The position numbers and the translations under genes are program-made. From NCBI GenBank assembly GCA_003022925.1, contig PXRY01000099.1, positions 1 to 36,847 on the forward strand: DNA of 36,847 nucleotides. Direction: 5' to 3'. This stretch comes from Halobacteriales archaeon QS_8_65_32 (GTDB lineage Archaea; Halobacteriota; Halobacteria; Halobacteriales; Halococcaceae). Shown here piece after piece: positions 16,546 to 24,769 of the stretch; positions within the stretch are counted from its first letter, which is position 1; each line of letters opens with the position of its first letter. Below the pieces are notes generated by a model, which did not search any database, was not told where the DNA came from, and was given only the letters and a program-made list of their open reading frames with translations.

Positions 16546-17241
16546 ATGTCCGATCGAAAGGTGATAATCTTCGAGGTGAACGACATTGATGCCGAAGAGC
16601 GGCTGATACGCGAGTACGTCATTCCGGCCTTTCGTCGGCTGAACGGTCGCGACGAGGTACGCTGGCTCGTGTTCAACCGATACGGCCACGATCCGTCCGT
16701 CGAAGGTGGGGAAGTCACGTTCTACGTCTTCGGCGACGTCGAGGCTGTCGCTGCCGACGAACGGAATCGGTGGGATGCGCTCGTAGAGGAAGGGTTCGCC
16801 GAGGAATGGTGGACCGACGACACCGAGGTTCGGATCGAGGACTTTGACAAACAGGAGCGACTCCGTCACCGGATGCGGGCGACAGCGAGTCGCATGAGCG
16901 TCGAGTTCTTCGAGGAGTTCGACGAGTTGCCCGACTCCATCGACGAATTCGAGGACGGGGAGAACTTCGGCGTTGGGTGGTGGATGTGTCTGCATCACCT
17001 CAACAACCAGCTCGGCTACCAGGCTAACGGAGGCGAAGAGGAGATCGATCTCCTCTTCGAAGACCTTCGCAATCGACTGTACGGTCTCACGGACGGCACC
17101 AACACGGCTCGTGTCGAGGACAAAGTCGAGGAGCTGGTCGTCGAACTCGAGTCTCATCCGGACGAGATACGTCGATTCCGCGAGGAACGCGGCGCACACG
17201 AACATCGCTATGCCGACCGAGAAGCGTTCGAGGAAGGATAG
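16546..17241 (+). CDS. Unknown protein, possibly related to the thiopeptide-type dehydratase small domain
   Basis: 231 aa. Segments RLIREYVIPAFRRL, EVRWLVFNRYGHDP, GEVTFYVFGD and, near residue 145, GWWMCLHHLNNQLGYQANGGEEEIDLL recall the order of SpaB_C-type (lantibiotic/thiopeptide dehydratase small) domains, which have a WFFIRY.DP-like strand and end in a LHHLNRLG-like motif. This is weak by-eye resemblance. No RiPP precursor or large dehydratase domain is visible nearby. The alternative is simply a haloarchaeal protein of unknown function. I start at ATG 16546. It is convergent with the ABC exporter, 51 bases away. Confidence 0.5.
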   Translation: MSDRKVIIFEVNDIDAEERLIREYVIPAFRRLNGRDEVRWLVFNRYGHDPSVEGGEVTFYVFGDVEAVAADERNRWDALVEEGFAEEWWTDDTEVRIEDFDKQERLRHRMRATASRMSVEFFEEFDELPDSIDEFEDGENFGVGWWMCLHHLNNQLGYQANGGEEEIDLLFEDLRNRLYGLTDGTNTARVEDKVEELVVELESHPDEIRRFREERGAHEHRYADREAFEEG

Positions 17242-17292
17242 ACTGTACAGGAGTGGACCATCAGATTTCAGGGCGTTCTCTCGAAGGATCGA

Positions 17293-19146
17293 CTACCTGC
17301 GTTGCTGGGTGCCGACTTCGATTTCGTCGGTCTGTGCACTCCAGAGGCTCGCGTACAGCCCGCTCGCTTCGAGTAGCTCCTCGTGGGTCCCGCGTTCGGT
17401 CACCTGCCCGTCCTCGATCACGAACACGCGATCGGCCTCGCGCACCGTCGAGAGTCGGTGGGCGATCACGAACGTCGTCCGGTCGGCGGTGAGGCGGGCG
17501 AGCGAGCGCTGGATCGCCGCCTCTGTTTCGGTGTCGACCGCCGAGGTCGCCTCATCGAGCACGACGATCACAAAGTCCCTAAGCATCGCCCGGGCGAGCG
17601 CGAGTCGCTGGCGCTGCCCGCCCGAGAGTTTGACGCCGCGCTCGCCGACCCTCGTATCGTACCCTTCGGGGAGCCGCTCGATGAACTCGTGGGCTTCTGC
17701 CGCCCGCGCGGCTTCTATTAGGTCCGCGTGCGTCGCGTCGAACGCGCCGTACGCGAGGTTCTCCCTGACGGTGGCGTCGAACAGGTAAGCATCCTGGCTC
17801 ACGTAGCCGACCACGCCCCGCAGCGACGTCGACTTCCCGGCTCCGGTCGGGCCGACCAACGCGGCCGTCTCGCCCGGCGGAACGGCGAGCGAGACGTCGT
17901 CGATCACCGACTTGCCCTTACCCTCGCTGCCGTTTTCGCCCCTGCTTTCGCTTTCGTCCTCGCTTCCGTCCCCGCTCTCGTCCTCGTAGGAAAATCGGAC
18001 CTCGTCGTACTCGACCCGACCCTCGACGTCGGAGAGCGGGCGTGCAGCCTCGCTGTCGGTGATGCGTGCAGGGATCGACATGAGGCCGAACACGCGCTCG
18101 GAGGAGGCTTTGGCGTTTTCGTACTGATCGACGATGTTCGAGACTTCGGCGAGCGGCGTGACGAACCGCTGGCTCAACAGCAGAAAGGTGACGAACGTAC
18201 CCGTCGTCAGATCACCGGAAAGCACCAAGGGAGCCTCGCCGGTCGCAAGCCACCAGCCGCCGACGACGAACGTCGCCGCAAAGGACAGGCCGGCAAGGAG
18301 TTCCATTCCCGGCCGGTAGACGTAGTTGAGCCGGAGCATCGCCATCGTCTTCCGGAAGTAGTCGAACGAGGCGTCGGTCACGCGCCCGGTCTCGTAGCTC
18401 TCGGTCCCGGCGGTCTTGACTAGCTCGATACCCCCTAAGCTGTTTTCGAGCCGCGTGTTGAGATCGCCGACGGACTCGCGCTGGGCGGCGTAGCGCGGTT
18501 CGACCGTTATCATGAACCAGCGGGTCAGGACCCACATGAGGGGCACGGCGAGCAGGGTTACGGCTGCGAGCTGGAGGTTCAACGAGACGAGGATCGCCGC
18601 GATCCCGCCGACCATCACGAGCAGCCGCGCCGAGTCGTGTAGCGCGTCGTCGAGGAACCGTTCCAAGTTGGTCGCGTCGTTGTTGAGAACTGCCATAACC
18701 TCACCGGTCTGCTTGTCGTCGAAAAAGGGCATGTCGAGTTCTTGCATCTTCGCGAACGAATCGACCCGGACGTCGTGCATTACCCGGTGGGCGAAGTTGT
18801 TCGCCGTCACCCCATAAACCCAGGTGAACGCTGCCGTCACGAGAAAGGCCCCGAGGATCAACGCGACCGACAGCGCGAACTGCTCGGAGCTGCCCGTTGG
18901 AAGCCAGGCGTTCGGGACGACCGGGAGCCGGTAGGGGGCGGCCGGGCCCTCCGCAAAGACCGAGTCGATCGCCGCACCGAGGACGATCGGCGGGAGCAGG
19001 CTCGCGCTCCGGGCAATCACGTTCGCGGTCATGCCGACGACGAACCACCGGCGATGGGCGAGCCCGTAGTCGGCGAACAGCCGGTAGATCGGGCGCTCGA
19101 CCCGACTTCGATACCGGTCGAACGCGCTCTCGGTGTCGGTCGCCAT
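17293..19146 (-). CDS. ABC exporter (fused membrane and ATPase domains) lacking ~28 residues after Walker A
   Basis: 617-aa MsbA/MDR-type half exporter. Residues ~30-350 are the six-helix exporter domain. The ATPase follows: VEYDEVRFSYED, an acidic insert of ~26 residues, then Walker A GPTGAGKST, signature KLSGGQRQR, Walker B IVVLDEATSAVD and the H-loop IAHRLSTV. Between GKST and the Q-loop (VGYVSQDAYLF) there are only SLRGV; the family has ~28 more residues here (the KLLLR-type helix, a turn and the DG-type strand, then the LR helix). The reading frame is kept. Loss of that stretch should unfold the nucleotide-binding core, so the protein is probably inactive, unless the sequence is misassembled here. 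Confidence 0.85.
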   Translation of the reverse strand: MATDTESAFDRYRSRVERPIYRLFADYGLAHRRWFVVGMTANVIARSASLLPPIVLGAAIDSVFAEGPAAPYRLPVVPNAWLPTGSSEQFALSVALILGAFLVTAAFTWVYGVTANNFAHRVMHDVRVDSFAKMQELDMPFFDDKQTGEVMAVLNNDATNLERFLDDALHDSARLLVMVGGIAAILVSLNLQLAAVTLLAVPLMWVLTRWFMITVEPRYAAQRESVGDLNTRLENSLGGIELVKTAGTESYETGRVTDASFDYFRKTMAMLRLNYVYRPGMELLAGLSFAATFVVGGWWLATGEAPLVLSGDLTTGTFVTFLLLSQRFVTPLAEVSNIVDQYENAKASSERVFGLMSIPARITDSEAARPLSDVEGRVEYDEVRFSYEDESGDGSEDESESRGENGSEGKGKSVIDDVSLAVPPGETAALVGPTGAGKSTSLRGVVGYVSQDAYLFDATVRENLAYGAFDATHADLIEAARAAEAHEFIERLPEGYDTRVGERGVKLSGGQRQRLALARAMLRDFVIVVLDEATSAVDTETEAAIQRSLARLTADRTTFVIAHRLSTVREADRVFVIEDGQVTERGTHEELLEASGLYASLWSAQTDEIEVGTQQRR

Positions 19147-19220
19147 TCGGTATCCCCGATCGGCCGGCCGCGCGAAAGAAGGCGTCGGTGCCGGTCGCTT
19201 CTAGTATTATTTACAAGTTT

Positions 19221-19703
19221 GAAACAGGACAGCGAGTCGAGGTGAACGGTTCGAAAGCCCCCTCCCGCTCGACCGACCGCGGCTCGTTGCGCGCGTTCGC
19301 TCCCTTCGGTCACTCACATGCTTGTGTCGTCACAGGATCGTGTCGCGATCCTGTTGGCTCACGAGAGTGCTACGAGAGACGCTTCGCGTCTCTCGGCACG
19401 ACAAGAGAGCTCCGCTCTCTTGAACCACTTCGCTCTCGTGAACGCGGTCGGAGCAAAGCTCTTCCCTGCTCTCGCCCGTCTCGCTCCGCTCGCTCGCGAG
19501 AACGCCGCGGCCGGACCGAGCGGGAGGTCGGCTCCGCCGACCGCGGAATCCGTGGTCGTTCGAAAGGCGCGGAGCGCCTTTCGTGATGAACGAAAGACGC
19601 CGGAGGCGTCTTTCGAACCACGGCGAAGCCGCCACGCGGTCGGCCCCTTCCAGTCCCCCCGAAGCGGTTCCCACCGGTCTTTATCCTTTGATTAAACACC
19701 GCC
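19221..19703 (+). repeat. Hairpin-element family, copy 3 (long form, 7 hairpins)
   Basis: Left end ACGGTTCGAAAGCCCCCT (as in copy 4), right end CCCCTTCCAGTCC (19644-) through GGTCTTTATC to AAACACCGCC (19694-19703). The core holds hairpins at 19332-19354 (loop TGTCG), 19373-19395 (TTC), 19402-19422 (TCC), 19526-19542 (TCC), 19561-19583 (GGA), 19591-19615 (GGA) and 19621-19631 (GAA). Stems are 4-11 bp and perfect. All loops except the first are trinucleotides closed by C-G. It occupies the 640-base gap between the ABC exporter and EamA genes. Confidence 0.8.
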
Positions 19704-19786
19704 TGGCTCAACGGGTGAGGGAAGGGGACAGAACGAGAGGAAGCGAGACGAGATGGGTGAAGCTGGGTGGCCGGGTTTCGCTCGTT

Positions 19787-20725
19787 CTATCGTCGATCAT
19801 GCTCGGACGGGAGCAGTCGTCGCACCGACGCGAACTCCTCGCGGAGGGCCTCGCGTTTCAAAAGCGCGAACCCGCCGGCGATGAGCGTGAAGCCGGCGAC
19901 CGTCACGACGCCGATCGCCTCGTTGAGGACGAGCCAGCCAAAGACGGCCGCTGGGATCGGCGTGACGTACGAGATGAGGTTGATCTCGATTGGGCCGAGT
20001 CGATCGAGCAGGTCGAAGTAGACGAAATAGCCGACCGCGCTCGCGAGCACGCCCAAGTACCCGACCGCGAACAGGACCTCGCCGGTCCACTGCGCCCGCG
20101 TGAGCGACTGCCCTGGAGTCGCGAGCGTCGTCGCGTGGAGCACGGCCGCACCGATCAGACACGCCCACGCTGTGGTGCCTTCCCCCGACATCCCGTCGTC
20201 GATCCGCCCGACGAGCACGCTCCCCAGCGCGACGCTCGCGGCCGCACCGACGATCAACAGTTGTGAATCTACGTCCGACGCGAACAATGCCGCCGACGCC
20301 GGCTGCGCGACGACGCCTACCCCGACGAACCCACAGCACAGTCCGGCGATACCGAGCGACGCGAGCCGTTCGTCGGGGAGCGCGACCCGCGAAAACGCCG
20401 TTGCGAGGATCGGGTTCGTCGCAACGAGGATCGCCGCGACTGCGCTCGTCACGCCCGCCTGGCCGACGAACAGGAAGGCGTTGTACGCGCCGATCACGAG
20501 CAGACCGTTGATGCCGACCGCGATCCAGTCCGCACGTGTCCGCGGTCGCCAATTGTCGGTGACGGCCGCGGCGTAGACGAGCATGATCGCCGCCGCGACG
20601 TCGTACCGGACCGCGGCGAACAGAACGGGTGGAACGTACGCGAGCCCGGCCTTGATCGCCACGAACGCCGTCCCCCAGAGGAGTGCCAGCAAGCAGAACA
20701 ACCCGCCGTTCCGGTACGTGCTCAT
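19787..20725 (-). CDS. EamA/DMT-family transporter
   Basis: 312-aa drug/metabolite transporter-type membrane protein with 10 predicted helices and the internal duplication of EamA proteins. Typical pieces are LFCLLALLWGTAFVAIKAGL at the start, VTSAVAAILVATNPILATAFSRVALPDERL at the end of the first half, and PIEINLISYVTPIPAAVFGWLVLNEAI in the second. Probably an exporter of a metabolite or amino acid; the substrate is unknown. Start ATG at 20725; the open frame extends far upstream into hisH but that is noncoding. It lies 104 bases after the Bat-like regulator on the same strand. Confidence 0.9.
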   Translation of the reverse strand: MSTYRNGGLFCLLALLWGTAFVAIKAGLAYVPPVLFAAVRYDVAAAIMLVYAAAVTDNWRPRTRADWIAVGINGLLVIGAYNAFLFVGQAGVTSAVAAILVATNPILATAFSRVALPDERLASLGIAGLCCGFVGVGVVAQPASAALFASDVDSQLLIVGAAASVALGSVLVGRIDDGMSGEGTTAWACLIGAAVLHATTLATPGQSLTRAQWTGEVLFAVGYLGVLASAVGYFVYFDLLDRLGPIEINLISYVTPIPAAVFGWLVLNEAIGVVTVAGFTLIAGGFALLKREALREEFASVRRLLPSEHDRR

Positions 20726-20829
20726 GAACACTCCGCCGTCGCCGGTCGAATAACGTGGGTGCCTGCTATGAGGGGTAGTCGTCCGAAGAGCGGACGCGTA
20801 GAACGCGGCTGGCCGTCGGAGCGCACCGA

Positions 20830-21558
20830 TCAGGAGGTATCCAGTAGTTTCGCTTCGGCCTTGTGCAGGTGTTCGTGGACGGTCGAGGTCGTCACGCCGA
20901 GTTCCGCGGCGAGTTCGTTCGCCGTCACCTCCCTGGGATGGGCGTAGTACCCGCGTCGGCGCGCCAGTTCGAGAACTTCGCGCTGGCGTGCCGAAAGCCG
21001 GTACAGCGGCAGGGTTTCCGCTTCGGCCCGACCATCGACCGACGAGATCCCGATGAGGTCGATTTCCGCGCCTGCCTCGTCGCGAACGTCGTCGAGCGCC
21101 GCCTCGATCCCGTGTCGATCGTCGTGGGTGAGCAACGTCCAGTGTTCGACGCCCTCGCGAATGTCCACCGGCGCGCCGTAGACGAATCCTCGGGAGGTAA
21201 ACGCATCGCTGACCTGTTTCGTCGGGTCGTGGGTCACGAGCAGTTCCCGGCTCGCCTTCCCCGGCGTCACGGGAACGGCCCGATCGCGCCCCGCCGTCAT
21301 CTCGGCGACCGAGACGGTGTGGCCCGACGCGCGGGCGACGTCGACCGCCTCGTCGAGCGCGTTCTTGCGGTCGGCCGACAGCGTGACGTGACTGTTCGCC
21401 CGCCGGTCGTCGATCCGGTAGACGCCCCGGCCGAGCACGTCGACCGCGGTTGCTGCGGAGACCTCGATGATCCAGCACTCGGGGTGATCCACCGTCAGAT
21501 CGACGCGCAGCGCGCCTTCTCGCCCTCCCGAGGTCTCACTCCGCCGGGACTCGCTCAT
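20830..21558 (-). CDS. Bat-like helix-turn-helix regulator (HTH_10)
   Basis: 242-aa haloarchaeal regulator. The C-terminal ~55 residues (LSARQREVLELARRRGYYAHPREVTANELAAELGVTTSTVHEHLHKAEAKL) are a clear HTH_10 domain. The first ~180 residues are the sensor part shared by many haloarchaeal Bat-type proteins. Its ATG overlaps the end of hisH by 23 bases, so the two are coupled. The adjacent EamA gene is a natural candidate target. Ligand unknown. Confidence 0.85.
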   Translation of the reverse strand: MSESRRSETSGGREGALRVDLTVDHPECWIIEVSAATAVDVLGRGVYRIDDRRANSHVTLSADRKNALDEAVDVARASGHTVSVAEMTAGRDRAVPVTPGKASRELLVTHDPTKQVSDAFTSRGFVYGAPVDIREGVEHWTLLTHDDRHGIEAALDDVRDEAGAEIDLIGISSVDGRAEAETLPLYRLSARQREVLELARRRGYYAHPREVTANELAAELGVTTSTVHEHLHKAEAKLLDTS

Positions 21559-22180
21559 CCCAGTATTCTTCCGCGTACCGCACGAAGTTTTCGAGCAGTC
21601 GTAAGCCGGTGTCGCCCGATTTCTCGGGATGGAACTGCGTGCCCACAACGTTGCCCGCCTCGTTCGCCGCGATGGCCGCGAAGGGGACCCCGTGCTCGCA
21701 GGACGCGATTGTGTGGCCTGCGATGGCCGATCCATAGGAGTGGACGAAGTAGGCGTACGCGCCCTCGGCGATGCCGTCCGTGAGCGGGTGGTCGCGCTCG
21801 ATAGATAGCTCGTTCCAGCCCATGTGTGGGATCTTCACCTCGTCGTTCGGCAGGCGCTCGACCCGCCCAGGTATCAGATCGAGGCCGGGAGTCGTCTCGC
21901 CGTCGGGCATCCCTTCGGTGCTCTCGGTGAACATGAGCTGGAAGCCGACACAGATACCTAATATCGGCGTGTCCTCAGCGGCGCTTCGCAGAACGTCGTG
22001 AAACGGCCGGGAGTTGCGAACGCACTCGCTGAAGGCTCCGACGCCCGGCAGCACGAGCGCGTCTGCCGCGGCGATTTCGGCGGGGTCGTCCGAGACCGCA
22101 ACCGAGGCTCCTGCCCGTTCGAGCCCGCGCCGGAGGCTCCGGAGGTTGCCCACCCCGTAATCGATGATTGTGACGTGCAC
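21536..22180 (-). CDS. hisH: Imidazole glycerol phosphate synthase glutaminase subunit HisH
   Basis: 214-aa class I glutamine amidotransferase, which supplies ammonia to HisF in histidine synthesis. The triad is C77 (GICVGFQ), H184 and E186 (TQFHPEKSG). The start region VTIIDYGVGNLRSLRRGLERAG and LPGVGAFSECV are typical. I start at the GTG at 22180 (HVTIIDYG follows at once), ~20 bases after a minus-strand TATA-like box at 22199-22207; a longer open frame upstream runs into repeat copy 4 and is not coding. Confidence 0.93.
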   Translation of the reverse strand: MHVTIIDYGVGNLRSLRRGLERAGASVAVSDDPAEIAAADALVLPGVGAFSECVRNSRPFHDVLRSAAEDTPILGICVGFQLMFTESTEGMPDGETTPGLDLIPGRVERLPNDEVKIPHMGWNELSIERDHPLTDGIAEGAYAYFVHSYGSAIAGHTIASCEHGVPFAAIAANEAGNVVGTQFHPEKSGDTGLRLLENFVRYAEEYWDERVPAE

Positions 22181-22248
22181 GCCGACCGTTCGCGCCCGGA
22201 TATCAAAGTCGTTTCGCGTCCCCGAACGACAGCGGTAACTTGACGACA

Positions 22249-22600
22249 CGAAATAGGGCTGTGAACCGTACCGAACGGTTCGAAAGCCCCCTGCGTTCTC
22301 GTGAGCGAGCGCGGGCGAGCGACCGAGAACGCGGTCGCAGCACAGCTGCTCCCTGCTCTCGTTCGCTCGTTTTACTCGCCTACGAGAACGCTGAGCGGAA
22401 GGTCGGCGAGCCGACCCTCGAAACCAGGTCGGTCGCGGGGGCTTCGGTCCCTTGTGAACGTGGTCGGAACGCGAAGCGTTTGAACGGCGGCGAAGCCGTA
22501 ACGCGTCCGACCCCCTCCGCTTCCACTCGACGCGGTTCGTGGCGGCCTTCGCCGGTCGAACGAGCACCGCTCCGGTGGCTACCGAAAGAGTAACGCGAAC
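22249..22600 (+). repeat. Hairpin-element family, copy 4 (diverged right end)
   Basis: Left end ACGGTTCGAAAGCCCCCTGC matches copy 3. Hairpins: GCGTTCTCG with CGAGAACGC far apart (22293-22332), GGTCGGC-GA-GCCGACC (22401-22416), AACGC-GAA-GCGTT (22468-22480) and CGGC-GAA-GCCG (22488-22498). The right end is degenerate: instead of CCAGTCCCACCC it reads CCTCCGCTTCCACTCGACGCGG. It lies between hisH and the first GT-C gene. Probably an old copy. Confidence 0.65.
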
Positions 22601-22636
22601 CGAGCGAGGTACTGAGGTCGTGTTCGGAGCGTGGCG

Positions 22637-24763
22637 ATGAGACGGCAGGCGGATGGGCCGATCGGGGCGATCCTCGCCGCCGTGTCGGCGTTTTGCCTCG
22701 CCGTGGTCGCGTACTACGAAGTCCTAAGCTACTGGTTCACGGGGACGGATACGATCCCGCTGATCGAGACGAGTCGCGTCGCGACGCTCGGCGGCGCGCT
22801 CGATATCTTCGCCGGGCCGCTGATGGAAGGCAGTCAGTTCACCGATCGGGCGCTGTTCTACCGACCGGTGTCGAGCCTGTCGTACGCGATCGACTACTGG
22901 GTCTGGGGGCTCGATCCGTTCGGCTATCACCTAACGGACCTCCTCGCCCACGCGACGGCGGCGGCGCTCGTCTGCTGGCTCGCCTACGAGATCATGGGCG
23001 ACGCGCTCGTCGCCGCGATCGCCGGTTGGGTCTTCGCGCTCCACCCGCTGTCGGTCGAGGTCGTCCCGACCCCCGCCCGCCGCCACGACGTGCTCGCAAC
23101 CGTCTTCGCGCTCGTTGCGCTCGGACTCTTCGTCCGGGCAACGAAGGCAACGCTCGGCACGGGAACGACGACCGCCGAAGCGGACGGGAAGACTGCGAAC
23201 GGGACGACAGCGGACGACCCGTCGGCGAGCGCGGGGACGACGGCAGTGACGACGCCGACGTCGGGACGACGGTGTGGGCTTTTCGTCGCTGGGTCGGTGC
23301 TCGCGTACCTGCTCGCGCTCGGCTCGAAGGAGATCGCGCTGATCGTGCCCCTCCTCGTCGGCACGTGGTTCCTCGCGAGCACCTACGGCGAGCGCCCACC
23401 GATCCGACGAGCGTTGCGAAGCCGAACGGCCCTGTTGGGTCCCTACGCGGTCGCGACGGCCGCCTACGTGGCACTTCGGCTCGTCGTGCTCGGGGGGATC
23501 GGCGGGTACGACCGGCCGGCCGCGGACCTCTCGGCCGACGCGATCGCGGTGACGGTCTCGCGATACGTGCTCAGCCTCGTCTATCCCGTCGACTTCCTCG
23601 GGGCGCTTTCCGCCATCGAGTTCCGGTTGATCCCTAACGGGCTCTACGTCGTGCTTGCGGGCGCGTCCGTGCTCGCCGTCCACAACGTCTCCCGCACCCA
23701 CCGTCACGGAAGCAGGTCGGTGCTCGAACACGCTCGGGGCCGCCTGCTCGCGTTCTCGGCGGTGTGGTTCGTGATCCCGGTCTGGCTGTTCGTCCGCGCC
23801 GGGAGGTATACCCTCAGAAGCGGGTACGTCTCGATCGTGCCGGTTTCACTCGTGCTCGCGGTGCTGCTCGTCGCATCGGCCCGCGACGTCGGGCGACGCC
23901 TGCGCGAGCGACGAAGCGAGGAAACTGGAACAGGGGCGGGCGAACGATACAGGACCGATAATCGGTACGGGACGAACGGACGATACGAGACGAACGGGCA
24001 GTACGGAACCACAAGCGAGCGCGACCGGACCGGCGACTCGGGTCCGGGAATCGCGACGCTCGTCGTCGTCTGCGTGCTCGTGGCGTCGCTCGTCGCCGGG
24101 TCGGCGCTGGTTCACTCCTACGACGAGTGGGAGCGCGCCGGGGAGGTCTCCGCGGACACCTTGGGGGCGATCTCGGGGGCGACCGAGGGAACGGCGGCGA
24201 ACGCCACGATCGACGTCGCGCCGGTACCCCATCCGAGAAGCGCCCGCCGGACGGGATCGTTCCCCCACGCCCAGTCGGTGACCTTCATCTGGGGCAACAC
24301 GATCGAGTCCTGGCTCCGGCTCCAGGGCCGGGCGGAAAGCCGGACGCTCTACATCAACGACACGGTAGTGCTGACGGAGGTCCCCCAGGAGACGACTGCG
24401 AGCGCTCGGGAGCGAAACGGTCGCGTGACGATACGGGTTCACTACGACGAGCGCTGTCCGCGGCGGGCGATCGGGGCCGACGGGGAGACGACCGGCACAC
24501 ACACTTTCGCCGAGACCGACGCGAGGACCGACGGAGCCGCGACCGCGTGTGAGACGCGCCCCGGAGAGCAGGACCAGGGCGAGCGAAGCGAGCAGTATCG
24601 AGGCGACGCGAAACCGACGGTGACGGGGGAACTGATCCTGGCGGCCGGAGACATCAGCGGCGTCGAAGCCGCGACGGAGTCGGGATCGGGGTCGGAACCG
24701 GGGACCGAACCGGTATCGACATCGGGATCAGGGCCGGAGCCGGCACGGTCGCCGGAGGGCTGA
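22637..24763 (+). CDS. GT-C-like polytopic membrane protein (TMTC/O-mannosyltransferase-like), first paralogue
   Basis: 708 aa. N-terminal helix, then a first outer loop with FTGTDTIPLIETSR carrying the acidic residue typical for GT-C enzymes, then FYRPVSSLSYAIDYWVWGLDPFGYHLTDLLAHATAAALV and further helices to ~residue 420, as in lipid-phosphate-sugar dependent O-mannosyltransferases. Low-complexity inserts at ~residues 175-210 and ~430-470 (an 18-bp tandem repeat) are unusual. The C-terminal ~220 residues are soluble and end in Gly/Ser/Glu-rich sequence. It is six bases before its paralogue. The glycosyltransferase function is inferred from topology and motifs. Confidence 0.7.
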   Translation: MRRQADGPIGAILAAVSAFCLAVVAYYEVLSYWFTGTDTIPLIETSRVATLGGALDIFAGPLMEGSQFTDRALFYRPVSSLSYAIDYWVWGLDPFGYHLTDLLAHATAAALVCWLAYEIMGDALVAAIAGWVFALHPLSVEVVPTPARRHDVLATVFALVALGLFVRATKATLGTGTTTAEADGKTANGTTADDPSASAGTTAVTTPTSGRRCGLFVAGSVLAYLLALGSKEIALIVPLLVGTWFLASTYGERPPIRRALRSRTALLGPYAVATAAYVALRLVVLGGIGGYDRPAADLSADAIAVTVSRYVLSLVYPVDFLGALSAIEFRLIPNGLYVVLAGASVLAVHNVSRTHRHGSRSVLEHARGRLLAFSAVWFVIPVWLFVRAGRYTLRSGYVSIVPVSLVLAVLLVASARDVGRRLRERRSEETGTGAGERYRTDNRYGTNGRYETNGQYGTTSERDRTGDSGPGIATLVVVCVLVASLVAGSALVHSYDEWERAGEVSADTLGAISGATEGTAANATIDVAPVPHPRSARRTGSFPHAQSVTFIWGNTIESWLRLQGRAESRTLYINDTVVLTEVPQETTASARERNGRVTIRVHYDERCPRRAIGADGETTGTHTFAETDARTDGAATACETRPGEQDQGERSEQYRGDAKPTVTGELILAAGDISGVEAATESGSGSEPGTEPVSTSGSGPEPARSPEG
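22855..22972 (+). repeat. 118-bp tract shared with 25024-25141, copy A
   Basis: Identical to 25024-25141 except at one base (A at 22933, G at 25102), offset 2169. The genes on either side of the tract are clearly diverged in DNA and protein. Confidence 0.95.
23945..24016 (+). repeat. 18-bp tandem repeat inside the first GT-C gene
   Basis: Four imperfect 18-bp units (23945, 23963, 23981, 23999). The middle two, CGGTACGGGACGAACGGA and CGATACGAGACGAACGGG, are closest. In frame they encode RYGTNG-type units in a loop between membrane segments. The 18-base length keeps the frame. Confidence 0.85.
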
Positions 24764-24769
24764 GCACCA

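Noticed and set aside
19561-19615. Rho-independent terminators
   Set aside because: The stems lack T-runs, come in chains of up to seven and obey a loop rule; archaeal termination does not use such stems.
19332-19631. CRISPR array
   Set aside because: The hairpins do not share a common repeat or regular spacers, and no cas gene is nearby.
19330-19711. Overlapping ORFs of 110-230 aa on both strands in 19.2-19.7 kb
   Set aside because: All are translations of the hairpin element, with Arg/Ser-rich sequence caused by palindromes.
20726-21478. Long N-terminal extension of the EamA frame
   Set aside because: It overlaps the Bat-like regulator on the same strand in another frame and has Arg-rich junk sequence; the membrane protein begins at 20725.
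22181-22567. N-terminal extension of hisH
   Set aside because: It passes through repeat copy 4 and lacks similarity to HisH, which starts at VTIIDYGVGN.
22931-23731. 266-aa minus-strand frame within the first GT-C gene
   Set aside because: Antisense shadow with charged, motif-free sequence; the plus-strand gene has helices and family motifs.
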